Positions 7,536 through 14,404 of a stretch of 22,940 nt of DNA are shown here, one piece after another. The DNA is from an uncultured Eubacteriales bacterium (GTDB lineage Bacteria > Bacillota > Clostridia > Christensenellales > Aristaeellaceae). The notes under the pieces are model-generated. The model searched no databases and was not told where the DNA came from. It saw only the letters and a list, made by a program, of their open reading frames with translations. Location of the stretch: contig USDD01000041.1 in NCBI GenBank assembly GCA_900553265.1, positions 1 to 22,940 on the forward strand, written 5' to 3'. A program made the translations under genes and the position numbers. Within the stretch, counting starts at the first letter, position 1. Each line of letters begins with the position of its first letter.

Positions 7536-8480
7536 ATGCTGTACATTGGCGTGGATCTGGGCGGAACGGGCATCAAGGCGGGTCTGGTGGACGAGCAGGG
7601 CAAAATTCTCAGCAAGGCCAGCTGCCCCACGGGCGTGGAGCGCGGCTATGAGGCCGTCATCCGCGACATGGCCGCGCTGTGCGTGAAGGCCGTGGAGGAG
7701 GGCGGACGCTCCATGGACGAGGTGAAGGCCATCGGCATCGGCCTGCCCGGTATCGCGGATCCCGCGACCAAGCGCGTACCCTTCTGCACCAACCTCGGCT
7801 GGCACGACGTGCCGGTGGAGGAGGAGATGCACCGCTATCTGGACAAGCCCATCTACATCGACAACGACGCGACGGTGGCCGGTCTGGCCGAGTCCGTTGC
7901 CGGCGTTTCCGCGGGCGCGAAGAACAGCGTGTTCGTCACGCTGGGCACCGGCGTGGGCGGCGGCGTCATCATCAACGGCAAGGTGTTCTCAGGAACCCAC
8001 GGAGTGGCCAGCGAAATCGGCCACATGATCATCGTGGCCGGCGGCGAGCAGTGCACCTGCGGCAACAGGGGCTGCTGGGAGCGCTATGCCTCCGCCACCG
8101 CCATCATCCGCGAGGCGCGCAAGTACGCCAGGCTCCATCCCGACTGCGAAATCGCCAGGGCCGTGGACGGCGATCTGGACAAGATCACCGCCAAGACCGT
8201 CATCGATCTGGCCAAGGCCGGCGCTCCCGACGCGGCGGAGCTGTTCGACAGCTATGTGCAGTATCTGTGCTACGGTCTGGTCAACCTCATCAACCTCTAC
8301 GACCCGGAGATCATCGCTCTGGGCGGCGGCGTTTCCGGCGCGGGCGAGTTCCTGCTGAACGCGGTGCGCGCGAAGCTGCCGGATCTGGTGTTCTACAAGT
8401 CGATGAAGTACGCGCGCATCGAGCTGGCCCGTCTGGGCAACGACGCGGGCATCATCGGCGCGGCCATGCTGGGACGATAA
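7536..8480 (+). CDS. glcK: ROK-family glucokinase
   Basis: A 314-residue ROK kinase. The N-terminal phosphate-binding motif is DLGGTGIKAG, the catalytic Asp is in IDNDA (D111), and glycine-rich GTGVGGG lies at 137-143. Glucose-contacting and zinc residues are EIGH (160-163) and C-x-C-x4-C (C173, C175, C180), the ROK zinc site together with His163. The reaction is ATP-dependent phosphorylation of glucose to glucose 6-phosphate in the cytosol. It lies 30 bp after hprK with its own GGAGG. Homologous ROK proteins include fructokinases and NAG kinases, but the length, the absence of a helix-turn-helix and the neighbours favour glucokinase. Confidence 0.92.
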   Translation: MLYIGVDLGGTGIKAGLVDEQGKILSKASCPTGVERGYEAVIRDMAALCVKAVEEGGRSMDEVKAIGIGLPGIADPATKRVPFCTNLGWHDVPVEEEMHRYLDKPIYIDNDATVAGLAESVAGVSAGAKNSVFVTLGTGVGGGVIINGKVFSGTHGVASEIGHMIIVAGGEQCTCGNRGCWERYASATAIIREARKYARLHPDCEIARAVDGDLDKITAKTVIDLAKAGAPDAAELFDSYVQYLCYGLVNLINLYDPEIIALGGGVSGAGEFLLNAVRAKLPDLVFYKSMKYARIELARLGNDAGIIGAAMLGR

Positions 8481-8498
8481 GAGCGGAGGAAAGGGAAA

Positions 8499-9710
8499 AT
8501 GAGAGCCTACGAGCGTTTTTTGAAGTATATTCAGTATGACACGGCTTCGGACGAAAACAGCACGACCTGCCCCAGCACTGAGACGCAGTGGGTGCTGGCG
8601 CGGGATCTGGCGAAGGAAATGCAGGAAATGGGCATGCAGGACGTGCGCGTGGACGAGCACTGCTACGTCTACGGCTGCATTCCCGCCAATGCCGAGAACC
8701 GCCCGGTCATCGGTCTGATCGCCCACATGGACACGGTGGACGGCGTGCCGGTCAAGCCCATGCACGCGCGCATCGTGGAAAACTACGACGGCGAGGCGCT
8801 GCGGCTGGACAACGGCGACTGGCTGGATCCCGCCGTGTTCCCGGAGATTCGCTCGGCGAAGGGCAAGGATCTGATCGTCACCGACGGCAACACGCTGCTG
8901 GGCGCGGACGACAAGGCCGGCGTGGCCGAGATCCTGACCGCCTGCGAGATGCTGCTGGCGGATCCGTCCATTCCCCACGGCAAGGTCATGGTGGGCTTCA
9001 CCCCCGACGAGGAAGTCGGCCGCGGCGCGGATCGTTTCGATGTGGCGGGCTTCGGCGCGGACTTCGCCTACACTGTGGACGGTGGAGCCATGGGCGGCAT
9101 CGAATACGAAAACTTCAACGCCGCGTCGGGCGAGGTCGTTGTGCACGGCCTGAGCGTCCATCCCGGCAGCGCCAAGAACAAGCTGCGCAATGCCGCCGTG
9201 GTCGCCATGGAATTCCACTCCATGCTGCCGCCCTTCGAGGCGCCCGAGCATACCGAGGGCTACGAGGGCTTCTACCATCTGACCTCCATCCGCGGCGACG
9301 AGGAGACGGCGCGCCTGAGCTACATCATCCGCGACCACGACCGCGCCAAATTCGAAGCGCGCAAGGAGACCTTCCGCCGCATTGAGAAGTATCTGAACGA
9401 TAAGTACGGCGCGGGCGTTGTGGAGGCCGAGGTGAAGGATTCCTACTATAATATGCGCGAGGTCGTCGAGCCGCGCATGGACATCATTCGCCTGGCCGAG
9501 GCGGCCTATCGCGCCATCGGCGTGGAGCCCTTCTCCGAGGCCATCCGCGGCGGCACCGACGGCGCGCGGCTGTCCTTCATGGGGCTGCCCTGCCCAAACC
9601 TCGCCACCGGCGGCATGAACTGCCATGGCCGCTTCGAGTGCGTCCCCGTGCAGGACATGGATCTCATGGCGCAGATGCTGGTCAAGCTCGTGTCCATTGA
9701 AGTCGAGTAA
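8499..9710 (+). CDS. pepT: Peptidase T (tripeptide aminopeptidase)
   Basis: A 403-residue M20B metallopeptidase. Two-zinc ligand motifs are present: HMDTV (His76, Asp78), GADDKAG (bridging Asp at 137), DEEVG (Glu171/172 pair), TVDGG (Asp194) and the C-terminal GGMNCHGRFE (His376). A lid domain occupies roughly 210-320. It removes the N-terminal residue from tripeptides in the cytosol. It starts 18 bp after glcK, so it is probably the last gene of the HAD-hprK-glcK operon, an unusual partner for carbon-catabolite genes. A large perfect hairpin follows eight bases after the stop. Confidence 0.95.
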   Translation: MRAYERFLKYIQYDTASDENSTTCPSTETQWVLARDLAKEMQEMGMQDVRVDEHCYVYGCIPANAENRPVIGLIAHMDTVDGVPVKPMHARIVENYDGEALRLDNGDWLDPAVFPEIRSAKGKDLIVTDGNTLLGADDKAGVAEILTACEMLLADPSIPHGKVMVGFTPDEEVGRGADRFDVAGFGADFAYTVDGGAMGGIEYENFNAASGEVVVHGLSVHPGSAKNKLRNAAVVAMEFHSMLPPFEAPEHTEGYEGFYHLTSIRGDEETARLSYIIRDHDRAKFEARKETFRRIEKYLNDKYGAGVVEAEVKDSYYNMREVVEPRMDIIRLAEAAYRAIGVEPFSEAIRGGTDGARLSFMGLPCPNLATGGMNCHGRFECVPVQDMDLMAQMLVKLVSIEVE

Positions 9711-9718
9711 ATCTTCCC

Positions 9719-9760
9719 AGCGGTTTTCCGAAGCTCCGCTGAGAGCTTCGGAAAACCGCT
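9719..9760 (+). repeat. 17-bp perfect inverted repeat downstream of pepT
   Basis: AGCGGTTTTCCGAAGCT (9719-9735) is exactly complementary to 9744-9760 across an 8-nt loop. No T-run follows, so it is not a standard intrinsic terminator. A second hairpin (CAGCG, GAAA loop, CGCTG; 9768-9781) follows. Possible roles are mRNA 3'-end protection, factor-dependent termination, or a small repeat element. Confidence 0.7.
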
Positions 9761-9887
9761 CCGTGCACAGCGGAAACGCTGGAATCCTCGCGCAATGCCC
9801 AGCTTAGCAACACGTGTGTTTGCATAAAAGAGGGGGAGACTACTGAAAAATCAGAATGTTAAATAATGTTTTCCACACGGGAAATAC

Positions 9888-9916
9888 TGGACAGAATCAA
9901 GATGCTGTGGTATAAT
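9888..9916 (+). promoter_or_regulatory. Promoter of the tRNA-Thr/tRNA-Pro unit
   Basis: -35 TGGACA (9888-9893), 17-nt spacer, -10 TATAAT (9911-9916), about 30 bp before the tRNA-Thr 5' end. Confidence 0.78.
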
Positions 9917-9946
9917 ATCTACTGTTGACGTGATAAACGTCGATGA

Positions 9947-10022
9947 GCCAATGTAGCTCAGTTGGTAGAGCAGCCGATTCGTAATCAGCAGGTCGGGGGT
10001 TCAAGTCCCTTCATTGGCTCCA
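9947..10022 (+). tRNA. tRNA-Thr (anticodon CGT)
   Basis: A 76-nt cloverleaf with encoded CCA. The acceptor stem GCCAATG/CATTGGC is perfect, the D-arm is GCTC/GAGC, the anticodon loop is TTCGTAA, and the T-arm has GGTTCAAGTCC. Anticodon CGT reads the ACG threonine codon. The anticodon stem has a C29-A41 mismatch (GCCGA against TCAGC). Confidence 0.95.
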
Positions 10023-10027
10023 TATAT

Positions 10028-10104
10028 CGAGGTGTAGCGCAGTTTGGTAGCGCGTTTGGTTCGGGACCAAAAGGTCGCAGGTTCAAATCCTGTCACCTCG
10101 ACCA
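10028..10104 (+). tRNA. tRNA-Pro (anticodon CGG)
   Basis: A 77-nt cloverleaf with encoded CCA. Acceptor CGAGGTG/CACCTCG, D-arm GCGC/GCGC, anticodon stem TTTGG/CCAAA with loop TTCGGGA, and a T-arm with GGTTCAAATCC. Anticodon CGG reads CCG. It lies five bases after tRNA-Thr and is followed by a terminator, so the two form one unit. Confidence 0.96.
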
Positions 10105-10107
10105 TCG

Positions 10108-10143
10108 CCCGGTTCTTCAAAACGAAGAACCGGGTTTTCTGTT
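10108..10143 (+). terminator. Intrinsic terminator of the tRNA unit
   Basis: CCCGGTTCTTC (10108-10118), loop AAAAC, GAAGAACCGGG (10124-10134), then TTTTCTGTT. Eleven perfect pairs. Confidence 0.92.
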
Positions 10144-10189
10144 ATCCACAATTTGACCGAAATATGCCGTTTTCTGTGGATATTTCGGT
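10143..10189. repeat. Two interlocking inverted repeats downstream of the tRNAs
   Basis: TATCCACA (10143-10150) is complementary to TGTGGATA (10175-10182). ACCGAAATAT (10156-10165) is complementary to ATATTTCGGT (10180-10189). The arms are interleaved, so the two pairings overlap by three bases and would form either alternative hairpins or a pseudoknot-like fold. The stretch is AT-rich compared with its surroundings and lies between the tRNA-Pro gene and the integrase remnant. Confidence 0.6.
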
Positions 10190-10255
10190 GCTTTTGCAAG
10201 TTTCGTTCTGTCAAATATCCAGATTTAACAAATGAAAAGCGGGCGCAAAATTAAT

Positions 10256-10279
10256 TACACCCGTTTTTACACCCGTTTT
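10256..10279. repeat. Tandem 12-bp direct repeat near the integrase remnant
   Basis: TACACCCGTTTT occurs twice without a gap (10256-10267 and 10268-10279), 54 bp beyond the 3' end of the integrase remnant. Short tandem direct repeats beside a tyrosine recombinase gene are typical of arm-type integrase binding sites; that role is inferred. Confidence 0.55.
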
Positions 10280-10332
10280 GGTTTGCGTTTTTAGGCATCC
10301 TGTATATCGTTTCTGAAATGCGCTCTGATTTT

Positions 10333-10640
10333 TCAGGCTTTTGAATCCTTGCGCGGACGACCTCTTTTGGCATGTTGCACAAATCCAGTTTTCAGCGCTT
10401 CCTGCGCTTTCGCCGCATCCGTGTGCCGGGTATCGATGTGGCCGCGTGCAACCTTGCCCACCTGCGGCGGCAATTTCGCCGGTGCGGTCGGCTGCGCGCC
10501 GTCCAGAATGCGGTTGAAGGTCGCGTCCATCAGCACCTTGGCGCGCTCCTGCTCACGGTCTACCACGTGCCCGTACACGCCGAAGGTGTCCGTGTCCACG
10601 CTGTGCCCGACGAGGTCTTTTATCCGGGCCTCATTCTGTC
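10333..10640 (-). pseudogene. 3' remnant of a tyrosine recombinase (integrase)
   Basis: The minus-strand frame ending at 10333 contains RIKDLVGHSVDTDTFGVYGH, which fits the last catalytic box of tyrosine recombinases: the conserved His in GHS and the nucleophilic Tyr in VYGH. It continues through an integrase-like C-terminal helix (DATFNRILDG) and a basic tail with RGRPRK. The N-terminal arm-binding and core-binding domains and the Arg-containing catalytic box are absent. Upstream the frame runs into the rimM promoter with no integrase-like sequence, so only about 100 of the usual 350-400 residues remain. The place just downstream of a tRNA gene is typical of integrated elements. The remnant is presumed inactive. 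Confidence 0.72.
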
Positions 10641-10662
10641 TCTTTTTTGTCTCACCTCTATT

Positions 10663-10691
10663 GAAACGCGCCCGGTGGACGCGTTTCTTTT
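10663..10691 (+). terminator. Possible intrinsic terminator upstream of rimM
   Basis: GAAACGCG (10663-10670), 9-nt loop, CGCGTTTC (10680-10687), then TTTT. It could be the terminator of a lost upstream gene, or it may insulate rimM from tRNA readthrough. Confidence 0.5.
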
Positions 10692-10702
10692 GGGAAAATC
10701 CC

Positions 10703-10731
10703 TTGCTCGGAGCGGCTTTTTTTGATAAAAT
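10703..10731 (+). promoter_or_regulatory. Promoter of rimM-trmD
   Basis: -35 TTGCTC (10703-10708), 17-nt spacer, -10 TAAAAT (10726-10731), 31 bp before the rimM start. A dedicated promoter fits the absence of the usual upstream rpsP gene. Confidence 0.65.
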
Positions 10732-10762
10732 AAGAGGAGACTTACGAGCGGAGGAACCATCC

Positions 10763-11290
10763 ATGCGCAATACTCATCTGGTGATCGGCGAGATCACCAA
10801 GCCGCAGGGCGTGCGCGGCGAGCTGAAGCTGCGGCCCATCACCTGCGATTTTTCCCGCTTCGAGGGACTGGAGCTGGCCTATCTCAAGCGCGGCGACGTC
10901 TACGAGCCGATTCGCCTGACGGTCAATCGCGTGTCGCCCGACGCGGTGTTTTTCAATATGGAGGGAATTGACGACCGCAACGCCGCCGAACGCCTGCGCG
11001 GCGAGCTGGTCTACATCGACCGCGCCCACGCGGTGGAGCTGGACGAGGACTCCACCTTCCTGTGCGACCTGATCGGCCTGCACGGCGTGGCGACGGACGG
11101 GCGCGATCTGGGAACGCTGAAGGACGTGATGCAGCCCGGCGGCAATGACGTGTACGTGTTCCGCGGGCCGATGGGCGAGGTGCTCGTGCCCGCGCTGCGC
11201 AGTGTGGTCGCCCGCGTGGATCTGGAGGCGGGGGAGATGCTGCTGGACGGCGCGCGGCTGGACGAGGTGGCGGTGTTCGATGAAGATTGA
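10763..11290 (+). CDS. rimM: Ribosome maturation factor RimM
   Basis: A 175-residue RimM, the usual size. The N-terminal beta-barrel domain opens with IGEITKPQGVRGELKLRP, the family hallmark, and the C-terminal PRC-barrel domain includes LIGLHGVATDGRDLG and the conserved GGNDVYVFRG. It assists assembly of the 30S head domain by binding ribosomal protein S19. ATG 10763 has GGAGG eight bases upstream. The 3' end overlaps trmD by 11 bp, so translation of the two is coupled. The standard order rpsP-rimM-trmD-rplS is not kept here: an integrase remnant lies upstream and an AraC gene lies downstream. Confidence 0.96.
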   Translation: MRNTHLVIGEITKPQGVRGELKLRPITCDFSRFEGLELAYLKRGDVYEPIRLTVNRVSPDAVFFNMEGIDDRNAAERLRGELVYIDRAHAVELDEDSTFLCDLIGLHGVATDGRDLGTLKDVMQPGGNDVYVFRGPMGEVLVPALRSVVARVDLEAGEMLLDGARLDEVAVFDED

Positions 11291-12422
11291 CATTCTGACG
11301 CTGTTTCCCGAGATGCTCCGGCCCATGCTGTCCGGCAGCATCTTAGGCCGCGCCGTTTCCGCGGGACTGCTGGACGTACAGCTGACGAACATCCGCGATT
11401 ATACGGAGAATAAGCATCGCTGCACCGACGACTATCCCTTCGGCGGCGGCGCGGGCATGGTGATGTTCGCTCAGCCCATCGTGGACGCGGTGCGCGCGCG
11501 GGATCCCGAGCATTGCGCACGGCGCATCTATCTCTCCCCTCGGGGCCGGACGCTGACCCAGCGCGTGGTGGAGGAGCTGGCGCAGGAGGAGGCGCTGCTG
11601 CTGCTGTGCGGCCATTATGAGGGCGTGGATCAGCGCGCGCTGGACGAGTGCATCGACGAGGAACTGTCCATCGGCGACTACGTGCTCACCGGCGGCGAGC
11701 TGGGCGCGCTGGTGGTGGTGGATTCGGTTTCGCGGCTGATCCCCGGCGTGCTGGGCAGCGCGGAATCCGGCGAGGACGAGAGCTTCACCACAGGTCTGCT
11801 GGAATACCCCCAGTACACGCGCCCGGCGGATTTTCGCGGCCGCGCGGTGCCTGAGGTGCTGCTGGGCGGCAACCATGCGGACATCGTGGCATGGCGGCGC
11901 GAGCAGTCGCTGGAGCTGACGCTGCATCGCCGGCCGGAGCTGCTCGAGACCGCGCCGCTGGACGAAAGCGACCGGGCGACGCTCGCGCGGCTGCGCGCGG
12001 CGGACGCGGCCATTGCGGCGCTTAAAGCAAAGGGCGTGTGCGCGCGCCGCGCGGACTTTTCCGAGGCCGACGCGTATCCGAAGCGGTGGTTTGCCGCGTT
12101 TGTGCCCGAGGGAAACCGCAGGGTGGCCAAGAAGCAGTGCTTCTCGGGACGCAGGCACGTGGGCTGGCTCTGGCAGGCCTTCTCCATGGACTTTGCGCCC
12201 CACCAGACCGGCGAAGAAGCGGAGAGTGTCCGCGAGGACATCCGCGGCGAATGCCGGCTCTATCTGCCCGACGAGCAGGTGCTTTTGCTTCTGGACGAAG
12301 CGCCGAGCGCCGACGTGCTGGCGGGCTTCGGGCACTATCTCCTGACAGATGCGGTGATGCACAGAACCTACGTCCATCCGCACAGGCGGGAGTTCGGCCC
12401 GTACGCCGCCAAAAGAGCATAA
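11280..12422 (+). CDS. trmD: tRNA (guanine37-N1)-methyltransferase TrmD with an extra C-terminal domain
   Basis: A 380-residue protein whose first 235 or so residues are a complete TrmD: MKIDILTLFPEM, the YPFGGGAGMVM loop, the trefoil-knot SAM site CGHYEGVD (110-117) and SIGDYVLTGGE (130-140), then YPQYTRP and VLLGGNHADI. This part transfers methyl from SAM to G37 of tRNAs. After a linker (about 236-262) come about 118 residues foreign to TrmD. They contain VGWLWQAFS (294-302), GEEA (311-314), VLLLLDEA and a closing TYVH...FGPYA, which resembles the DUF4275 family from memory; its function is unknown. The frame is continuous and no independent start or ribosome binding site precedes the added part, so it is a true fusion. 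It may alter tRNA binding or add a regulatory contact. Confidence 0.93.
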   Translation: MKIDILTLFPEMLRPMLSGSILGRAVSAGLLDVQLTNIRDYTENKHRCTDDYPFGGGAGMVMFAQPIVDAVRARDPEHCARRIYLSPRGRTLTQRVVEELAQEEALLLLCGHYEGVDQRALDECIDEELSIGDYVLTGGELGALVVVDSVSRLIPGVLGSAESGEDESFTTGLLEYPQYTRPADFRGRAVPEVLLGGNHADIVAWRREQSLELTLHRRPELLETAPLDESDRATLARLRAADAAIAALKAKGVCARRADFSEADAYPKRWFAAFVPEGNRRVAKKQCFSGRRHVGWLWQAFSMDFAPHQTGEEAESVREDIRGECRLYLPDEQVLLLLDEAPSADVLAGFGHYLLTDAVMHRTYVHPHRREFGPYAAKRA

Positions 12423-12425
12423 AAA

Positions 12426-12470
12426 ACCGCGCGGCTTCTCCGGATGCGCCGGGGCCGCGCGGTCTTTAAA
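12426..12470 (+). terminator. Hairpin terminator after trmD
   Basis: ACCGCGCGGC (12426-12435) pairs with GCCGCGCGGT (12454-12463), with an inner CCGG/CCGG stem. The T-run is short (CTTTAAA), so termination efficiency is uncertain. Confidence 0.7.
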
Positions 12471-12636
12471 GCAGAAACACCGTCCTGCGAATGCAAAACA
12501 GTGGGCTTGCCGACAATTAATGCTGAATGAATCGACAAAGGAAGCGTGCGTGGACGAACGAGAGAGCGTCGGGCGCTCCCGGTTTCTGTATGGATATGCA
12601 CAGCATTCCCGCCTGACGCGAAAAGAGGCTCAGAGT

Positions 12637-13485
12637 ATGTTTGGAGACTGGATTCTGTCCGAGCAGCCGGGGGCGGATTTTGCCGCCCGGGGACAGCTGT
12701 ACGTCAATACCAGCGGGCGCGAGGCCTGCGCGCCGGGGCATCGCTATGGCCCTGCCAAGCGCGGCTATCATCTGATGCACATCGTCGCGTCGGGCTGCGG
12801 CGTGTTCTGCGACGGGCGGCGCGAGTACGCTCTGAAGGCCGGGCAGGGGTTCATGATCTTCCCGGACGGAGTTACGGTCTACACCGCCGACTCGGTCACG
12901 CCCTGGGACTACGTGTGGGTGGGCTTTTCCGGGGCGATGTCCGAGCAGCTGGCGGTGTCGGCGGGCTGCACGCCGGAGAATCCGGTGTTCGATCTGGGCA
13001 GATACGCGCCCAAGGCGCTGGAAATCGCCTACGGCATCTACGACGACATTTCTCTTTTGCAGATGAGCGGTGCAGCGGCGCTGGGCGGGCTGCTGCGGCT
13101 GATGGCCTACATCGGCCAGAGTGCCTACGACGCATCGCCCCAGCGCGGTTCTGCCGCGGGCGCGGACAGCTTCCAGCGGGCCATGTGGGCGCTGAACGCC
13201 AATTATCAGCGCGCGGACTTCCGCGTGGAGGACGCGGCGGCCTTCGTGGGGCTGAGCCGCTCCCAGCTGTTTCGCATCTTCAAGGCTCAGACGGGGCGCT
13301 CGCCTCAGCAGGTGCTGGGCGATCTGCGCCTGTCCCACGCCAAGCGGCTGCTCAGCGGCACGGAGCTTTCACTGACGGAGACGGCGCTGTCGTCGGGCTT
13401 CGCCTCGGCGGCGCGGCTGGGCGAGGTCTTTCGCGACGCGCTGGGCATCACGCCCACGGCGTATCGGAAGCGGGAAAAGGAATAA
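12637..13485 (+). CDS. AraC-family transcriptional regulator with N-terminal cupin
   Basis: About 282 residues. The N-terminal half is an AraC-type sugar-binding cupin (GHRYGPAKRGYHLMHIV, then GQGFMIFPDG). The C-terminal 95 residues carry two helix-turn-helix units, the first around VEDAAAFVGLSRSQLFRIFK and the second around LSLTETALSSGFASAARLGE, ending with the family motif GITPTAYRK. It probably controls a carbohydrate gene set, but none adjoins it. The frame is open back to ATG 12520, with a GTG at 12550. The start at 12637 is preferred because family N-termini normally begin about 20 residues before the YVNTSGRE segment and because GAGG lies eight bases upstream; the evidence is modest. 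No target operator could be identified. Confidence 0.85.
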   Translation: MFGDWILSEQPGADFAARGQLYVNTSGREACAPGHRYGPAKRGYHLMHIVASGCGVFCDGRREYALKAGQGFMIFPDGVTVYTADSVTPWDYVWVGFSGAMSEQLAVSAGCTPENPVFDLGRYAPKALEIAYGIYDDISLLQMSGAAALGGLLRLMAYIGQSAYDASPQRGSAAGADSFQRAMWALNANYQRADFRVEDAAAFVGLSRSQLFRIFKAQTGRSPQQVLGDLRLSHAKRLLSGTELSLTETALSSGFASAARLGEVFRDALGITPTAYRKREKE

Positions 13486-13526
13486 AAACAGGCCGCGGCT
13501 TCGTTTGGAGAGAAGCTGCGGCCTGT
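13483..13526 (-). terminator. Terminator of the DUF308 gene, overlapping the araC-type stop region
   Basis: A 15-bp stem with one G-U pair (13488-13502 with 13512-13526). On the minus strand it is followed by a T-run (the A-run at 13484-13488), so it ends the convergent minus-strand gene. On the plus strand the T-run is missing, but the hairpin may still slow polymerase. Confidence 0.72.
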
Positions 13527-13575
13527 GCCTCCAATAATTGGCGAGATATTGTGCAGATTTGATGGTTCACATCCC

Positions 13576-14124
13576 TCATGCGCCCTTCTTCTTGAGAAAA
13601 CGCGAGGCGCAGGCGGACGCGGCGAGGCGATCCACGCCGGCGACGATCAGCGTGACGCCCAGGAAGAGCATGGAGAATTCCACATTGCGGAACAGGTTCA
13701 GCGCCACGAGGAAGCCCAGCAGCGCCGCCGCCGCGCCCGTGACCAGCGGAATCCACCAGTAGCCCGATTCGCCGCGGCGAATCTCCAGCGCCTGCTGGAC
13801 GGAATAGACGCCGCCGGTGATGACGTACATGCCCGCGACGGTGGACAGCATCGCCTCCGCGCCCGAGGGATGGAGCATCAGCAGCAGTCCCGCCAGCACG
13901 CCGATCAGCCCGGTGGCCAGATCGAAGCGGTAGAACGGCTCAGTAAGGCCGAGGTTGAAATACTGGGAAAGCTCGCTCAGCCCCAGAAAGGCGCAGACTC
14001 CGCCCAGAATCCAGCACACGGCGGTGGGGGACAGCGCGGGCTTTGCGATGAGAACCACGCCCAGCGCGGCCAGCAGCGCCGCGGCGGCGAGAATGAAAAT
14101 CTTGAAGTGCTTCAGGCGTTTCAT
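13576..14124 (-). CDS. DUF308/HdeD-like small integral membrane protein
   Basis: A 182-residue, strongly hydrophobic protein with about six predicted membrane segments arranged as repeated helix pairs, the layout of HdeD/DUF308 proteins. Segments such as FILAAAALLAALGVVLIAKP and a following LGGVCAFLGLSEL block show the typical Gly/Leu-rich repeats. HdeD contributes to acid resistance in Escherichia coli, but the family's role in Clostridia is unknown. The start at 14124 follows AAGGAG ten bases upstream. The frame is open further to 14298, but that part is charged and out of family. The C-terminus SRFLKKKGA is basic and probably cytoplasmic. It has its own promoter at 14233-14261. Confidence 0.8.
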   Translation of the reverse strand: MKRLKHFKIFILAAAALLAALGVVLIAKPALSPTAVCWILGGVCAFLGLSELSQYFNLGLTEPFYRFDLATGLIGVLAGLLLMLHPSGAEAMLSTVAGMYVITGGVYSVQQALEIRRGESGYWWIPLVTGAAAALLGFLVALNLFRNVEFSMLFLGVTLIVAGVDRLAASACASRFLKKKGA

Positions 14125-14232
14125 GGCGAAAGATCTCCTTTGCGTTTTTTGCGCGGCGGCTCTGCGTTCAGCATGCCCCGCGCGCCCGGCGAAGGATGCA
14201 TGGAAAGACCTGTGCGCTTCGCCGATGCATTG

Positions 14233-14261
14233 ATGATACATGGTTTCGGGCAAAATTTCAA
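14233..14261 (-). promoter_or_regulatory. Promoter of the DUF308 gene
   Basis: Minus strand: -35 TTGAAA (14261-14256), 17-nt spacer, -10 TATCAT (14238-14233), about 110 bp before the chosen start. Confidence 0.6.
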
Positions 14262-14404
14262 GCGTGGGAGCGCTGTTTTTTCGGTCAATTTTGCGCATAT
14301 GCCCAAAGAATGGGCAGAAAGGGAAAATTGTCCGATGCGCGCGGGCGAAAAATGTCTTATAATGTATACTGGTTCCAAAGGGATGCTGCGTTGGAGGGAG
14401 AAAA

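Noticed and set aside
6384..9626. Long minus-strand frames across hprK, glcK and pepT
   Set aside because: They are antisense shadows of well-identified genes, rich in His/Gln/Arg, with no family motifs.
9962..10235. Small open frames across the tRNA genes
   Set aside because: They are translations of tRNA sequence (the typical IRNQQVGGSSPF-like artefact).
12520..12636. Longer start of the AraC-type protein at 12520
   Set aside because: There is no ribosome binding site before ATG 12520 and the additional 39 residues do not fit the family N-terminus; a GTG at 12550 with a weak GGA remains possible.
14286..14345. Riboswitch or structured element before prsW
   Set aside because: Only short hairpins (GCCCA/TGGGC and GCGCAT/ATGCGC) can be seen, with no match to a known class; too weak to report as a feature.
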